This document shows, piece by piece, positions 23,201-36,700 of a DNA stretch of 64,000 nucleotides (position 1 is the stretch's first letter; every line of letters starts with the position of its first letter). The translations under genes and the position numbers were made by a program. The DNA comes from Tolypeutes matacus (taxonomy: Eukaryota; Chordata; Mammalia; Cingulata; Chlamyphoridae). The DNA is taken from assembly GCA_026826555.1 (NCBI GenBank), contig JAKSZT010054334.1:33720081-33784080 (forward strand). Direction: 5' to 3'. The notes beneath the pieces were generated by a model, which worked only from the letters and a program-made list of their open reading frames with translations, did no database searches and was not told where the DNA came from.

Positions 23201-26200
23201 CATTAGAATGCCTGCATGTATCGATGGGAAAGGATATAAGAGTAAAGAGTGGTACAGCCAAGAACCAATCAATCAAGAGAGGAGAAGAGAAAGAAAAATA
23301 ATTTCCCCTCTGAGTGTCAGCTGGGTGAGGTTATATGCTGTGAAATGTATGGGCATTGGCATCAGACTGTCTAATTTTAAATCATGGCTTTGCTGTTTCT
23401 TAGCTGTGTGAACTGGGTCAAGTTTTTTATCTATAAAATGGGAAAAATAATGGTATAGACTACAAAGGTTGTTGTGACCTTATGGGATGATCTGTGAGAT
23501 AAGCATGTAAGATAATCATGTAAGGTGCCTATGCAGAAACTGGCAACAAGCAATGTGAGCCAAGAGTGAGGGCTCTGGAGCCAAAGTGCTGGGGCTCAAA
23601 TCATGGCTACCGGGCAAGTTACTTGACCTGTCTGTGCCTTGGTTCCCTCATGTATAAAACAAGGAAAATAATAAGTACCACAGCCCAGATAGATTTTAAA
23701 AGGTAAAAAAGCTTAAACAATAAATTCAATATAACTGATGAAAAATATGTGAAATTTTGTGTCCTGTAAACAGAGCTAAGGTTTTCTTTTGAATGTCCAT
23801 GGAATCTTCACAAAGTCCACATATGTTTGGCCCCCAAAAACGACCACAAAAAATTCCAATGAGGACAAATGCACAAATCATAGCAATCAGTAAGACAAGA
23901 AATTAGTAAATAAAAAGTTAAACAGAATTACTATGAATAACTTCTGTGTCAAAGGAGAAATCAAAATTACATTTACATACAATTGAGAAAGGAATATCTC
24001 TAATAATATGTACCAAAACTTTTGGAATGTAGCCAAAGTTGTCTCCAGGAGAAAATTTAACAACCTTAAACACTCTCCCTATTAAATAAATAACTAATAA
24101 ACAAGCATTTCTTTTCAAAATGATGGATAGCACAGAGATTATGAATGTGAGTTCTGGAGCCAGGCTGCTTGAGTTCAAATCTCTATTATTTACTAGCTTT
24201 ATGGGCAACTTATTTAAGTCTGTACTTTGGTTTCCTCATCTAGAAATTAGAATAATAGTAGTATCTTCACAGTGTTGTTGTGAAGATTGCACGAGCTAAT
24301 ACATATATTACTTAGAACAATATATCTGGCACATAATAATACATACTAGTTATTACTGCTATTGGAAAATAAAAATGTTCTTTAAAAAGACAGAAAGAGA
24401 TAAAAACTAATTAATGAGATACAAAAGAAAAATGTAATTATACTCAAAATTAGGAATGAAAATGAGGAAAAATTATAGATATTCAGGAAACTTGATGGTA
24501 AAAAAATGGGTAAGAAGAAAAAAATGCAGCAGGGAAGGGGTATAAGTGTATATGTGTGTGTGCGTGCACTCATGTGTGCTCAAGCACACAGGCCACAGGG
24601 AAGGATAGGAGGGGTTTCACAACATTAGGTGGAGTAGCCTCATTCTGAGAAGATGATATTTAGAAAACACTTGAAATGAGAAAGAACATTCTAAGCAGAA
24701 GATTAAGTGTGAAGATTCTATTTGATAAAATATATTGATTTCCTAGGAAATCAAGAAACACCAGGAATCTTGAATAGGTCAATAATAATAATAATAAAAA
24801 GGATAAAAACATTGTCAAGTTAGAGTCTAGTGTCAAGAAAAAGCTCTTTTAAAACCTAAAGAGAGAAGCAGATGTGGCTCAACCATTTGGGTGCCCACCT
24901 ACCACATGGGAGGTGCCAAGTTTGGTCCAGGTGCCTCTTTTAAGAAGACAAGCAGACACCCCCCCCACCACAAGGAGCTAGACGCTGCCCTCGCCACAAC
25001 AAGCAGACACCACAAGCCAGTAGACTCCGCAACCCGTGGGAAGCAGATGTGGCTCAGGCCATTGGGCACTCACTTCTCATGTGGGAGGTCCCGATGCCTC
25101 CTGGAGAAAGCAAATAAACAATGAGCAGACAAGAGAACCATCTGAGGGAGGAGGGATAAATAAAGAAAAACAAAAGTAAATAAATAAATCTTTAAAAAAA
25201 ACACAAAACTTAATGAAACCATCCCATTAAAAGATTATAGAGAAAGTATCCAGATTTATTTTATGAAACTAGCACCATTATGAATTAAATCTTGTCATAG
25301 AGAACACAAACAAGACCAATCTCACTTTATGGATATAGATGGGTATGATGCCAATATCCTAAATTACGTCCAGTAGAATATTAGTAGAAAAAACTCACGA
25401 AGACTGAATACATAATCTACCAAGACAATTCTAAGAAATACAAGTTTGAGAAGGGAAATGAAAACTGGGGTGGGATTAGAGTAATCTTCAGTAACTGAAA
25501 AGCCCATAGAATCAGATTGAGTCAGGAAATAGTCCAAGTATATATGAGCAATAAATATGTTAAACAGGTATTTCAAATTACCAGAGAAAGGATGGATTAT
25601 TAAACCCTACTAAATTTCCTGGCGAGGGGGCATGGGAATGGGAGAACCTGAATAAGAGGACAATAATTTCCTGTAAAACAAAATAGATTTCACCTTACAC
25701 CCACTAAAATGGCTATTATTGAAAAAACAGAAAATAACTTGCTGAGAGTATGCGGAGAACTGGGAACCTTAGTACATTGTTGGTCAGAATGTAAAATGGT
25801 GTAGCTGCTGTGGAAAACAGTTCGGCAGTTCCAGTAAAAGTTAAACATAAAAGTACCATATGACCTGGCAATACCATTTCTATGTATATACCCCAAAGAA
25901 ATGAAAGCAGGGGCTTTAACAGGTATTTGTACACCAATGCTATTAGCAGTATTTTTCACAATAGCCAAAAGGTGGAAGCAACACAAAGGTCCACCGACTG
26001 ATGAATGGATCAACAAAATGTGGCATATACATACAATGGAATATTATTCAGCTTTAAAAAGGAATGAAGGGGGGCAAGGATGTGGCTCAAGCAGTTGAAT
26101 TCCTGCCTCCACATGGGAGGTCCCAGGTTTGGTTCCCGGTGCCTCCTGAAAAAAATGAAAAAACAAACAAGCAAAACAAATGAAGGAACCAACTTAGGGG

Positions 26201-27714
26201 AGCCAATGTCATTCAGTGGTTGAGTGCCGGCTTCCCACAGTGAGGTCCCGGTACTTCAAAAGAAAAAAAAAGGAATGAAGGGAGCAGGTGTGGCTCAAGT
26301 AGTTGAGTGCCTGCCTCCCACATGGGAGGTCCCAGGTTTGGTTCCCAGTGCCTTCTAAAGAAAAAACAGACAATGAGCAGACAAGGAAACAAACAAACAC
26401 CACCAGCAGACTACTAGCAAAAACAATGAGCACACAACAAGCAGACAAGGGAGCCAACTCAAGGGAGCCAATGTGGCTCAGTGGTTTCAATGGTTAAGCA
26501 CTGGCCTCCTATATATGAGGCCCTGGTACCTCAAAAGAAAAAAGAAAAACAAAACAAAAACAGGAATGAAGTTCTGATACATGTGACAACATGGATGAAC
26601 CTTGAAGACATCAGGTTGAATGAAATAAGCCAGACACAAAAGGACAAATATTGTATGATCTGATTTATGAAATAATTAGAATAAGCAAATGCATAGTATC
26701 AGAAACTAGAATACAGGTTACCAGGAGCCAAGATGCAGGTAGGGAAGGGGGAGTTGATACTTAATTGGTACAGTTTCTGTTTGGGGTAATGGAATAGTTT
26801 TGTTCCTGGATGGTGGTGATAATATCACAACAATGTGAATTAATACTGCTGAATTATATATTTGAATGAGGTTAAAGGGAAGAGTTTAGGTGATATGTTA
26901 ATAGAATAAAAATTTAAAGAAAAACCACACAGAACTATACAACACAGTGAACTCTAATGTAAACTGCCGACTACAGTTTATAGTCTAATTTTATAGTATA
27001 ATTTAATAATATTGTTTCACCCATTGTAACAAAGGTATTACACTAATATTAGGGAAAACTCCATGTGTGAGGAGGTATATGGGAACTCTATATTTTCTGC
27101 ATGATTTTTCTGTAAACTTAAAACTTCTTAAATAAAAAATATAAATAAACAAAAGTATCATAGATAAGTTCTCATTTCCCATTATACCCTTTCCATACTC
27201 TTTCCCCATATTGAAGCAAATGTTTCAGAAATTTGGTATTCATCCTATCCATATTTTGACATATATGTCTGAATTCATGTATAACAGACTTTTTAGAGCA
27301 CTGTTTTTGTATTTTATATATATGTATCTTATAGGTCCCACCATTCTTCCCAGCCGTTTCTGTCTTCTAGTTCCACTGGCCAGGTGTTAGTTCACTGAAC
27401 AGGGAAGGTTCCTTCTCTCCTCAGAATTTCCCACATACCATTTCCTCTGTCTGAAGCAGCACACATAATAACCCTTTAAATACTCTTAAATGGCTTTCGG
27501 CTTTCATTTTAACTGCAATACAATTCAGCCTCCATACTGAGGTTCACAAGGTCTAAATATTCTGACTTCTGTCTACTGCCTTCCTCTCCCCTCTTCCCCG
27601 GGCTTTCTTTACCACCCAATCACTTGCTATCTATCTCATCTAACCCTTTACTCTGTCTCATTTTTTAAAGAACTTTGCATGAAAATTTTGAACTTATATT
27701 TGTTTTGCATGTGT

Positions 27715-27749
<35 letters not shown>

Positions 27750-30700
27750 AGGGCAGGGACATTATTTAATTTACTGCTAGATTCCCAGGAGCTTGCACAT
27801 TATCTAAAACGGACTTGGATAGTCAGTAAATAATGGGTGAATAACTAAATGGTATCCTGTCTTTTCTCCTACTGCCATTGCTCTAATTATATCCCTTCTT
27901 CCTTTAGATTTTTCTGGTAAATATATCAAGTAGAGAAATTGCTAAGTCAAAGAATACACATTTTAAAGAACTTTTATTGACAAAGTTTCAAACTTTTTAT
28001 ATCCTTTGCCTATTTTTCTATATACTATGTTTCTTTACCTGTTTTTATTTGAGGGCTTTTATTTTCTGTTTTGCTTTTGGCACTTAAATCTTTAATATGG
28101 CCGGAATCCGCTTTTCTTTCCTTTTTTTGTAACGTATTTGAAAAAATTCAAACTTATAGGAGAATTGCAAAATACATACCCCATACAGAGAACTGTAAGA
28201 TACTCCCCTCCCAGATAAACCAGGTTTTAATATTTTGCCACATTTATTTATCTATTTTCTAAACATTTGAGAATAGGTCATATACATCATGCTCCTTGAA
28301 TACTTAATACTTCCCTGGACATCTTCTAAGAAGAAGGATACTCATTTATGTAACCACCTTAAGTACAATCAACAAGTTTAAGAAATTTAAATATAAAGCT
28401 TAGTATCTATATTCTAATTTTTCCATATGTCCCAATAACATCCTTTCAGGCATATTCTCCTCCATTATTAAATCTAGTGTGGATCATGTATTGCCTGTAA
28501 TTGCTATTGTCTCTTTAATCTCTCTCTCTTTTTTTAACTGTAGAAACATACACAATATGAACTTTCCCATCTCAACCACTGCCAATCATACAATTCAGTG
28601 GGATTAATCACACTCACAATGTTGGGTACCCCTCACCGCCATCCTTTACTCCCAATTTTCCACTCACTGAAAAAAGAAACCCTCTACCAATTATGCATTA
28701 ACTTCCCTTTCACTCTCCTCCCTCACCCAGAAACCTCTACTTTACTTTGAGTCTCTATAATTTGTATATTCTAACTATCTCATATGAGTATAATTATATG
28801 ATATCTATCCTTTTATGTCTGACTTATTTCACTCAATATGATACCTTCCAGGTTCTCGTATTGTCGCATGTAACAGAATTCATTCCTCTTTAGGGCTGAA
28901 TAACACTTCATTGTACGTATATGCTATATTTCCTTTATCTATTCTTCTGTTGATAGATACTTGAGTTGCTTATATCTCCTTGGCAATTATGAATAATGCC
29001 ACTATGTACATCGGTGTGAAAATATTTGTTCAAAAATATTTGTTTGAATCCAGGTTCTACCATTTTTATTACCTCTGTAACCTGAGACAAGTGTTTTAAC
29101 CTTTCTAAACCTACCTTTCCTTACCTATAGAATGGAACCAATAATCGCATTTCTCGTATATGAGTTATTGTTAGGAATAACTGACAGCCCTTAGCATAGT
29201 ACCTGGCACATAGAAAGTGCTCAATCCATTTTTATTACTGCTGTTATCAGAGTAAAAATGGAACAAATTTTCCCTCTTATGCTAAGAGCAAAATGAATGC
29301 ATGCTACATAGAAAAGTGGGTAATTCCACTGCAGTAAGAGATGCAGATATACAAGTATTATTTGAACACTGCTTACAATCCAAAAAACAGTGAGAGCTAA
29401 TATAAGACAATTTCCTGGAGGTAGAAAAATATTGGAGAGATTACTGGTTTGCCCCTACATTTAATTATTATTTTTTGAGACAAACAGCTTCTTTACACTG
29501 CCCTGTAGGTCATGTAAGTGGCCATCCTTCATTGTACGTTGATCAGAAATTAGCATATTAGCAAAAAGCAAAACAATTAAGTTACCCTTAAATTTATAGT
29601 CCACATAAAGATGTTTTTTGGGACAGGTTCTTTAATTTGTTTTCAAATAATTTTCACAAAAATTTTAGCACTTTTAGCACAGACATCAAAATCAAAGCAT
29701 CATAATGATGGAGAAAGGGAAAATAAATATGTATTCAAAAAGCATCAGCTCTGAGAAACATTTAGAAGCAAAAGTCAAATCTTCAGTAACAAATCATCAT
29801 GGTATTTTTGAAATTTTGCCCTATAAGAAGCATTTAAATGATGCCTAAGTTGAGTCACAAATCAGTTAAAAGGAGCTGTTCAAGGTCAATGATTTAACAG
29901 GAGCCAATCCACTTAGAGCTAAGATTGGGTCCACAAAGCCACCTTTCTAGTTCAAAAGCCTTTAAAATATCACTTTTAATATACCCACATTTACTGGAAT
30001 GATACTCTGCAAGCTGTTTCCCTCCATGATCAGTCCAAGGAGAGGGTACGATGACATCTTTAGTGAAAAACTAGGAAAATTAAAGTAATATAATTAGGCA
30101 TAATTTCCTCACAACATCAGAAGTTAAAAGGTGCCTGTGGTTATTTTCATAGAATCATGTCAAACACATCATATTACTGATGAGAGTTACACTTTAATTT
30201 TTTTATACTTAAAAGCACAAATGACTCAAGGTGAAATGGAGGAAATTTAAAGTATATATATTGAAAAATGTTAATACTTCACAGGCACTTAAATTTGAAA
30301 CTTACAAATTAAGCTAAAGGCATTAATCATAAAGAAAATACTTTTAATTTCCTCCTTTTTTTTCTTTTTTGGTAGCAAAAGGGAAGTGGGAACGAACAAA
30401 AGGAGAGATTTCCATGTAAGGCAGCGTGAATGGTATACTAAGCTAGCCTGCGCTGGCTCTCAAGAGCTGATAAATTTTGAGGAACTCTGTGTACCAGTTG
30501 TTAAAAACAAAGTCATTATAAAAAATAAAGGGGAGCAGACGTAGCTCAGCACTTGAGCACCAGTTTTCCATGTACGAGGTCCTGGGTTCAATCCCTGGCA
30601 CCTCCTAAAAGAAATTAATAAAAATAAATAAAAAATATAAACTTACAATTAAATTACATTAAAAATAAAGGTAATAAATATCAAAATTCACCACTTCAAA

Positions 30701-33700
30701 ATTATTTTACATTTTACCAATAGCTATGTTCTTGAGGTTGAGAGATATTTCTTTTGTATCTGTATAGTGAAACTACTACATATAATGATGTACTACTGCA
30801 CATCTCTTCCTGTTCAGTGATGTCATATTGGCAGCTTGAAGACGGCCATGGTTGGAATAGAAACCAACAATCACTACAAATCAGTCTCCTTCTGCAACCA
30901 GAGAGTCAGCTGCTAAACACTTACTAGCACACCACTAGTTAGTATAATAAAATGAGGTAGAAAATTTGGATATATTTCTTTCCTCTTTCATTTCAGATAT
31001 AAAGCCAAGCATGATAAAATATTTTTGCCTTCTCTATGTTTTTCGGACAACTCAAAACATTTTTTTATACTCTCCTACATATATTGACAGAGCTAAATGC
31101 CCTATGAAACTACCTATGAAAGGAAAAGATTAAAAAGAAGAAAAATGGGGAGAGTAAGACAATAGACCATTCCCAAAAAAAAAAGAAATATACAAGAACC
31201 ATAAACACATGGTACAATACATACACACACTCAAAAATAAAGAAATGTAAATGCAATTAATGAGATGTGCTTTTTTTTTTTTTTGTTTAGCACAAATTAA
31301 GAAGTTTGACAATAATCAATATTGCAGATATGAGATAACAGGCAGTATCATATATTACAGCTAAGAGTATAAGCTCGTGCAATCTTTAGGGAAGGCAAGA
31401 TGGCAAAATGAAAATTCATAAAGCTTCTGACTTAGCAAGTCCATTTTAAGTACACAAAGATATATGTACAAGTATGTTCACTGCAGTCTTATTTGTGACA
31501 AAAATAAAGTGAATACAACTAAATATCTATCAACAGGGTTTAGGTTAGGTTATCATACAGTGGCATACTATGCTGTTATTAAAAAAATGTAAAAATCTGT
31601 ATATGTAGATTATCAAAAAATATCTAAGAAAAATCATGGAGCAAAAAAGCAAGGTACAAAACAGTTTGAAACAGTATAGGTATAGAGGGGCAGAATAGAA
31701 AACCTATCAGTTGCAATCTACAATGGGCTCCTCAGCAACAGGATATTTGATGTTGTCCTTTTTGATGTGGGGGACAAGGACCATGGAAAGTAATACCCCT
31801 GGCTACTGTTTCTTTTGTTCTCTATGTAAGCAATAAACTGCTTACATAATAAATAAACAAAAAATAAAAAATAAAAAACATCCACAAATAACAAAACAAA
31901 ACAAAAAACACAATGAGAATGATGATCCAATTGCCTAAAATATTTAAAGGATATATGCTGTTATTAACATAAAATTAGTCTGAAAGTATACACAAGAAAT
32001 TTCTTAGTAGTTACCTTTAGGGAGTGGAACAGGGAAATAAGGCTTTTCATTTTCATTTTTAGATCTTCTCTTTGCAGTTTGATATTTGTTTTGTTTTGTT
32101 TTTTCTATGTGCATGTATTTATTACTTTTATTTTCAAAATATAAATTTAAAAAATGTAACTTATTTCTGATAAATTAACTCAAATCTTCACTCTGACTTC
32201 ATTTTCTTAAGTTGTGCCTGCTGAATTGTTCTTTAAAGTTGAGGATTCTAAAGAGAAAGCATATTTTCCAAAATGTAGGGAAATAGGAAACAGTTTTCAC
32301 CTGGAGAGGATTAAGTGAATGAATCAGAATGAAAATTTTAAAGTTACTAGGTAGACTAAGTAGATAGCGTTTGGCAGACGTAAAGCATGTTAATCTGTTT
32401 TCTAAGGAACAGGCTATATGTGAAACACAAGAGGATAAAGCCTACACTAGAAAAATAAGTGCAGAAGAAAGGGCAACACCAGAGCTCTGAACATGTCACA
32501 GCTGCAGCCTTTTGGGGTGCAGACGAGCCAAGTACATCTAAAGAATAGAGGTGGGTAGAGGGGGCTAGAGAAGGTAAAAAGGAAAACTAAGAAACACTGC
32601 CATGGATACAAAGACTTCCTGAGGAAATAACTAGATGGATATACCTTACTTATACTCTATGAGAAGATCATCAAACAAAAAAAATTTAAAAATGTAAGTT
32701 CATTATTTCTATTAAAAAGCATATCTACATTTGCGATATACTTTTTCTGCTCAGCAGTAAGACATTTCATGAAATATGTTCTATGTCTTAAAAATCTAAT
32801 GATATTAACCACAAAAAAGATCCAACTATTAACCAATGCCAATCTAGATTCTCAAGTCCTGAAAATATTCACCTTATTCCACATAAACTCCACCCTGAAA
32901 CAGAAGTTTATACTAATCAATATTCTGAAGGCACAAAGAAGAAAAACTAGGCTAGGCCCTGAGAATGAAACGAAGAATGAAGTACAATATTGACCAAAAC
33001 AAGAATTCATCTAGGGGAGAGCAATATCTAAACTGGCAATTGCAATAATGTATAAGCACTATTAGAGGTGCTAGGGTAGCTAAAAAAACATGGGTCTTCT
33101 GGGAGCACAGAAGGCTTAATATAGTGGGGGAGGGGTGGGTTGGTGGGGAGATGGGACAATGAAGGATTTGAAGGAAGTCTTCCTAAAAGAGGTGACATGC
33201 ATGCAAAATTGAAGTTCAAGTGGCTTAATCATCAGTAACAGTTTTAAATTACCTCTTCAATGGCTTTTTGTCTTTTGTCTTCCACATCTTTATCTATTCT
33301 ATACAGAGATAAAGGAAAAAAATAACCATGCCATTACTTTAGCTTATTGAACATTTAGAATAATAATCTTTCAAAGGAACAATATCCATCAGTTGAAAAG
33401 TGGCAAATGTTGAGCTCATTTTAAATGAAAAATTGGTACCTTATAACATTTAGCAAATGGTAGTATTTTGAAATTCAGCATCTTGCTGTTAGGCTTACTG
33501 CCCTCTTTTCCATTTAAAATATGAATGGAGTAATATTTTCTTTTAAATGGCTTATGTTGATTTAAATTTTTAATTACTATGAACAACATAAAGAAAATAA
33601 TTTGAATGAACTTTTTCTTTTAGTAACCACAAATTAAGTAGATTTCCACTGAAATCCACAAAGAAATATCATCCTTAAGCTTCTGAATAGGCAAAAACAT

Positions 33701-36700
33701 TAAGTATTAAATAAAACATACCAACATTATAAAATTTTGTCCAAATGAATTCTTTTTTTCACTTTGATACAATATGAAATTACAGCAACACATATATTTA
33801 AGCTGTAAGATTTAATATAAAATGCCAGGTCTCAAGTACAAGGCATATACTTGCCAAGGACTTGGCAGTTAGCCTTGTAAGACTACCTCTTTATTCTGTT
33901 CCAGGAAAGAATAATATTTGCTTTCCATCAATAAATTGAAAAGACACTTATTTACAATAATCTAAAATTATTTTCTCTCAAAATGTTTTTCATGTATGTA
34001 TTTGTCCAACAAAGCTTATTTAAGAATGTGCATGTCCAGAAACTTAAATCAAGTGGCTTTTTCAGGTAAGGAAATTATGAGAAAACAGTCTACAGTAATA
34101 ATCCACACAACCCAGCTTTTACAACAGCCATTTTGGGAAAACAACTTAGTTCTTATCTTCTTACCATGGCCATAACCAGGCCAAAATGACAACACAGAAT
34201 AATCTTAGCATAAAGTAAGTTCTGATCTAGCATTACTTCATTCAGAGCCTTCTGCTGCTCCATCAGAGAGAATTCAAGAACCTTAAGTATGCAGGTGATT
34301 GCTGGAAGTAATGAGTATTAGTTTGGCCAAATATTGTAGCCAGATCAGAGGTTTTAAGGTGTCAGATGGGGCGGAACATTCTGACCAGCCTATGTACCGC
34401 ACAACACTGGCACCAAGAATGCTGATTCCTTGGTAGGGTCACCTCCTATGTGGAAAAACTCATTTGCTTACATAGTATACCTTATAATTATCATTTTCTA
34501 TGTGTGCCTTGACACGCAAAAGGTAGAAAGCACTGAAATAGGGAGCCCTGGTTTTATAAGAAGAAATAAAGGAAGCCGCTGCTTGTTTCTAAATATGAAC
34601 CAACATATTTTAAGAGTCTACTCACTCACCTTGGCAGAAGCCATAATTCATCACAATACATTAATAAATGAAAGTAAAATTAGGGCCTCTTCCTAGTCTT
34701 TTCTCCTCTCCTATTCCACAAGTCCAACCACTGAACTACACCCAGATCCTCTGCATAAAACTACCCAGACAATACATCACTTAATAATAAGTATAAAAAT
34801 GCTGTGCCACAAGTTTGTTCTAACTGTATTGCTGATTCTTGAGGGCAGGAATTGCATCCTATACTTCTTCAGTATTCCTCACAGTGATCAATAAATGTCT
34901 CTTGAATGTTAGATTTGCTTTTAATAATTGTCAGTGATTGAATATACTGAAGAGACAAAAATAATAAAGCAGACAGTCTGTATGAAACCAGAAACTAGTC
35001 AGTAATTATGACTCATATTTTCCACCTTCTCTTTCAAAAGTGTTATTTAAATTTAAATGAAAATCTTACCCTTCTCTCTTATTCTATTCCTCTACTACAA
35101 CTCTTTGGATGGACATTAATTCATGAGTGAATGACCATCAACCAAATAACCAAGCAAAGAGAGGAAGGGTTGTAGAAAGGCCAGATAAGTATTTGCAAGA
35201 ATACCTCAAAGGGTTTATTTCTTTGTACGTACTGAATTCTAAAATCAAAGGGAGAATAGATTATCCATTATTTTGCACTGACAAATGCCTACTTTAAATA
35301 TCTACCGAGAATTAAAAGTTGGTCTAGCACTTATTAGGCTTTCCAAATGTAAGAAAATCATACTCTAAAACTAATAAGAACAAGAGTCTATTAACAAATA
35401 CTGCTATCTAACAATTTATAAGCAAAAACTAGGTCTATTTTCCAAAAGACGTACATGTTCTCACTGTAGGAGGCATCATAAAACAGTATAAGTCTGAAAC
35501 ACACTGCTATTTTGAAACCTATGCCATACAGCAACAAATAAATTAAGACTGCTCTAATTACGAGAAAGAACTCAAGACAATGTAATTTGGAGCCTCTAAG
35601 TCTACTATGTGAATGTTGGATGATGTCTAGAAAACCTGTATTAATAATGAATATTCAATGTGTCTGAAGTTAAGAGGAATTTTGACTTCCCCAACAAAAC
35701 AGCATTTTGCTTTATCCACCACATATTCACAAAAAAAGGGGAGGGTGAGTGGGGATGGGGGTAGGGGTGGAAATGGGGAACGTCAATGACAAAAACTACA
35801 ACCATGTAGAAAGATACAAATTTCAAAATGTCCTTCCCTCAACCAAGTGCTGGGGAGGAAGAGAGTTGTTTCGTAAGTACAGAGACCAAAGATTATCTCT
35901 ATAAGAAAAGGACTCCCACCCAGGTTTGGAACTAGGAGCAAAGGAATCTCTCTGGATGTATTTCCTGAGACTCACTCCTCATTTAGATAGGGTAGATATG
36001 TATCAAAAGTTTTTTTCCATGATATCTTTACATGTAAAAATATTCAATTTTTGGAATCACCTAACTCTCGTTATTTGAAAGAATGTTACCACACTTTGGT
36101 GCAAGAAAGTAAAACTTACCGAGAATGACTTAAGTATACAGCTTGGCGATGAATGTCTTCTGGATTTATTTCTACAGGATTTATTACAGCTAGTTGATCA
36201 ATAGACCATCTAAACTTCCCTGAATTCTTAACAAAAGAAAGTAAGCTTATTAGTAAAAGGAAACTAAACTAGTTCATCAGTTGTAAACCAATGGCAACTT
36301 CAGAAATAATATGAATAGCTATAATATAAAAATATTTCAGAGCTCCAATTTTAAAATTTGACTTTATCACTAAAATTAAATGGCAAATGGTAATCAAATC
36401 ATATCAAACCAAATGATTTGACTTTATCTTGTTCAAAATACCAAAATCTTTCATTTGATGATTTTAAAAATTAATAGAAATACCAAACAGAGAAATATCG
36501 GTATAGAAATTCAATAATACTATTCAACAATGCAACATGTTTGGTGTCAGGTTTCATATAAAAGTAAAAATCTCTTAGTTACACCAAAGATCTTTATTTT
36601 CACCAAGAATGAACTGAAATTAAACAAAGTCCTAAATACAGAAGTGGCTACAAAAGCTCATAAAGCAGCTGAGACTTAAAATAATTATGAATGGTAATCA

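Larger units (their letters stand above)
25680..27145 (+). mobile_element. Old LINE-1 3' portion carrying SINE insertions
   Basis: From 25690 the sequence follows the ORF2 C-terminal end (antisense frames include [18 protein letters not shown]; sense has [20 protein letters not shown] near 25970). After the SINEs it resumes at 26572 (gttctgatacatgtgacaac) and passes into the 3' UTR. A second 3'-end-like segment (26930-27140) has 'ctatattttctgcatga'. Confidence 0.72.

Noticed and set aside
24540..24600. Short GT/TG-rich tract, together with CA runs near 16258, 50155 and 57249, as possible structured elements.
   Set aside because: Ordinary microsatellites; also no regularly spaced direct repeats that could be a CRISPR array.
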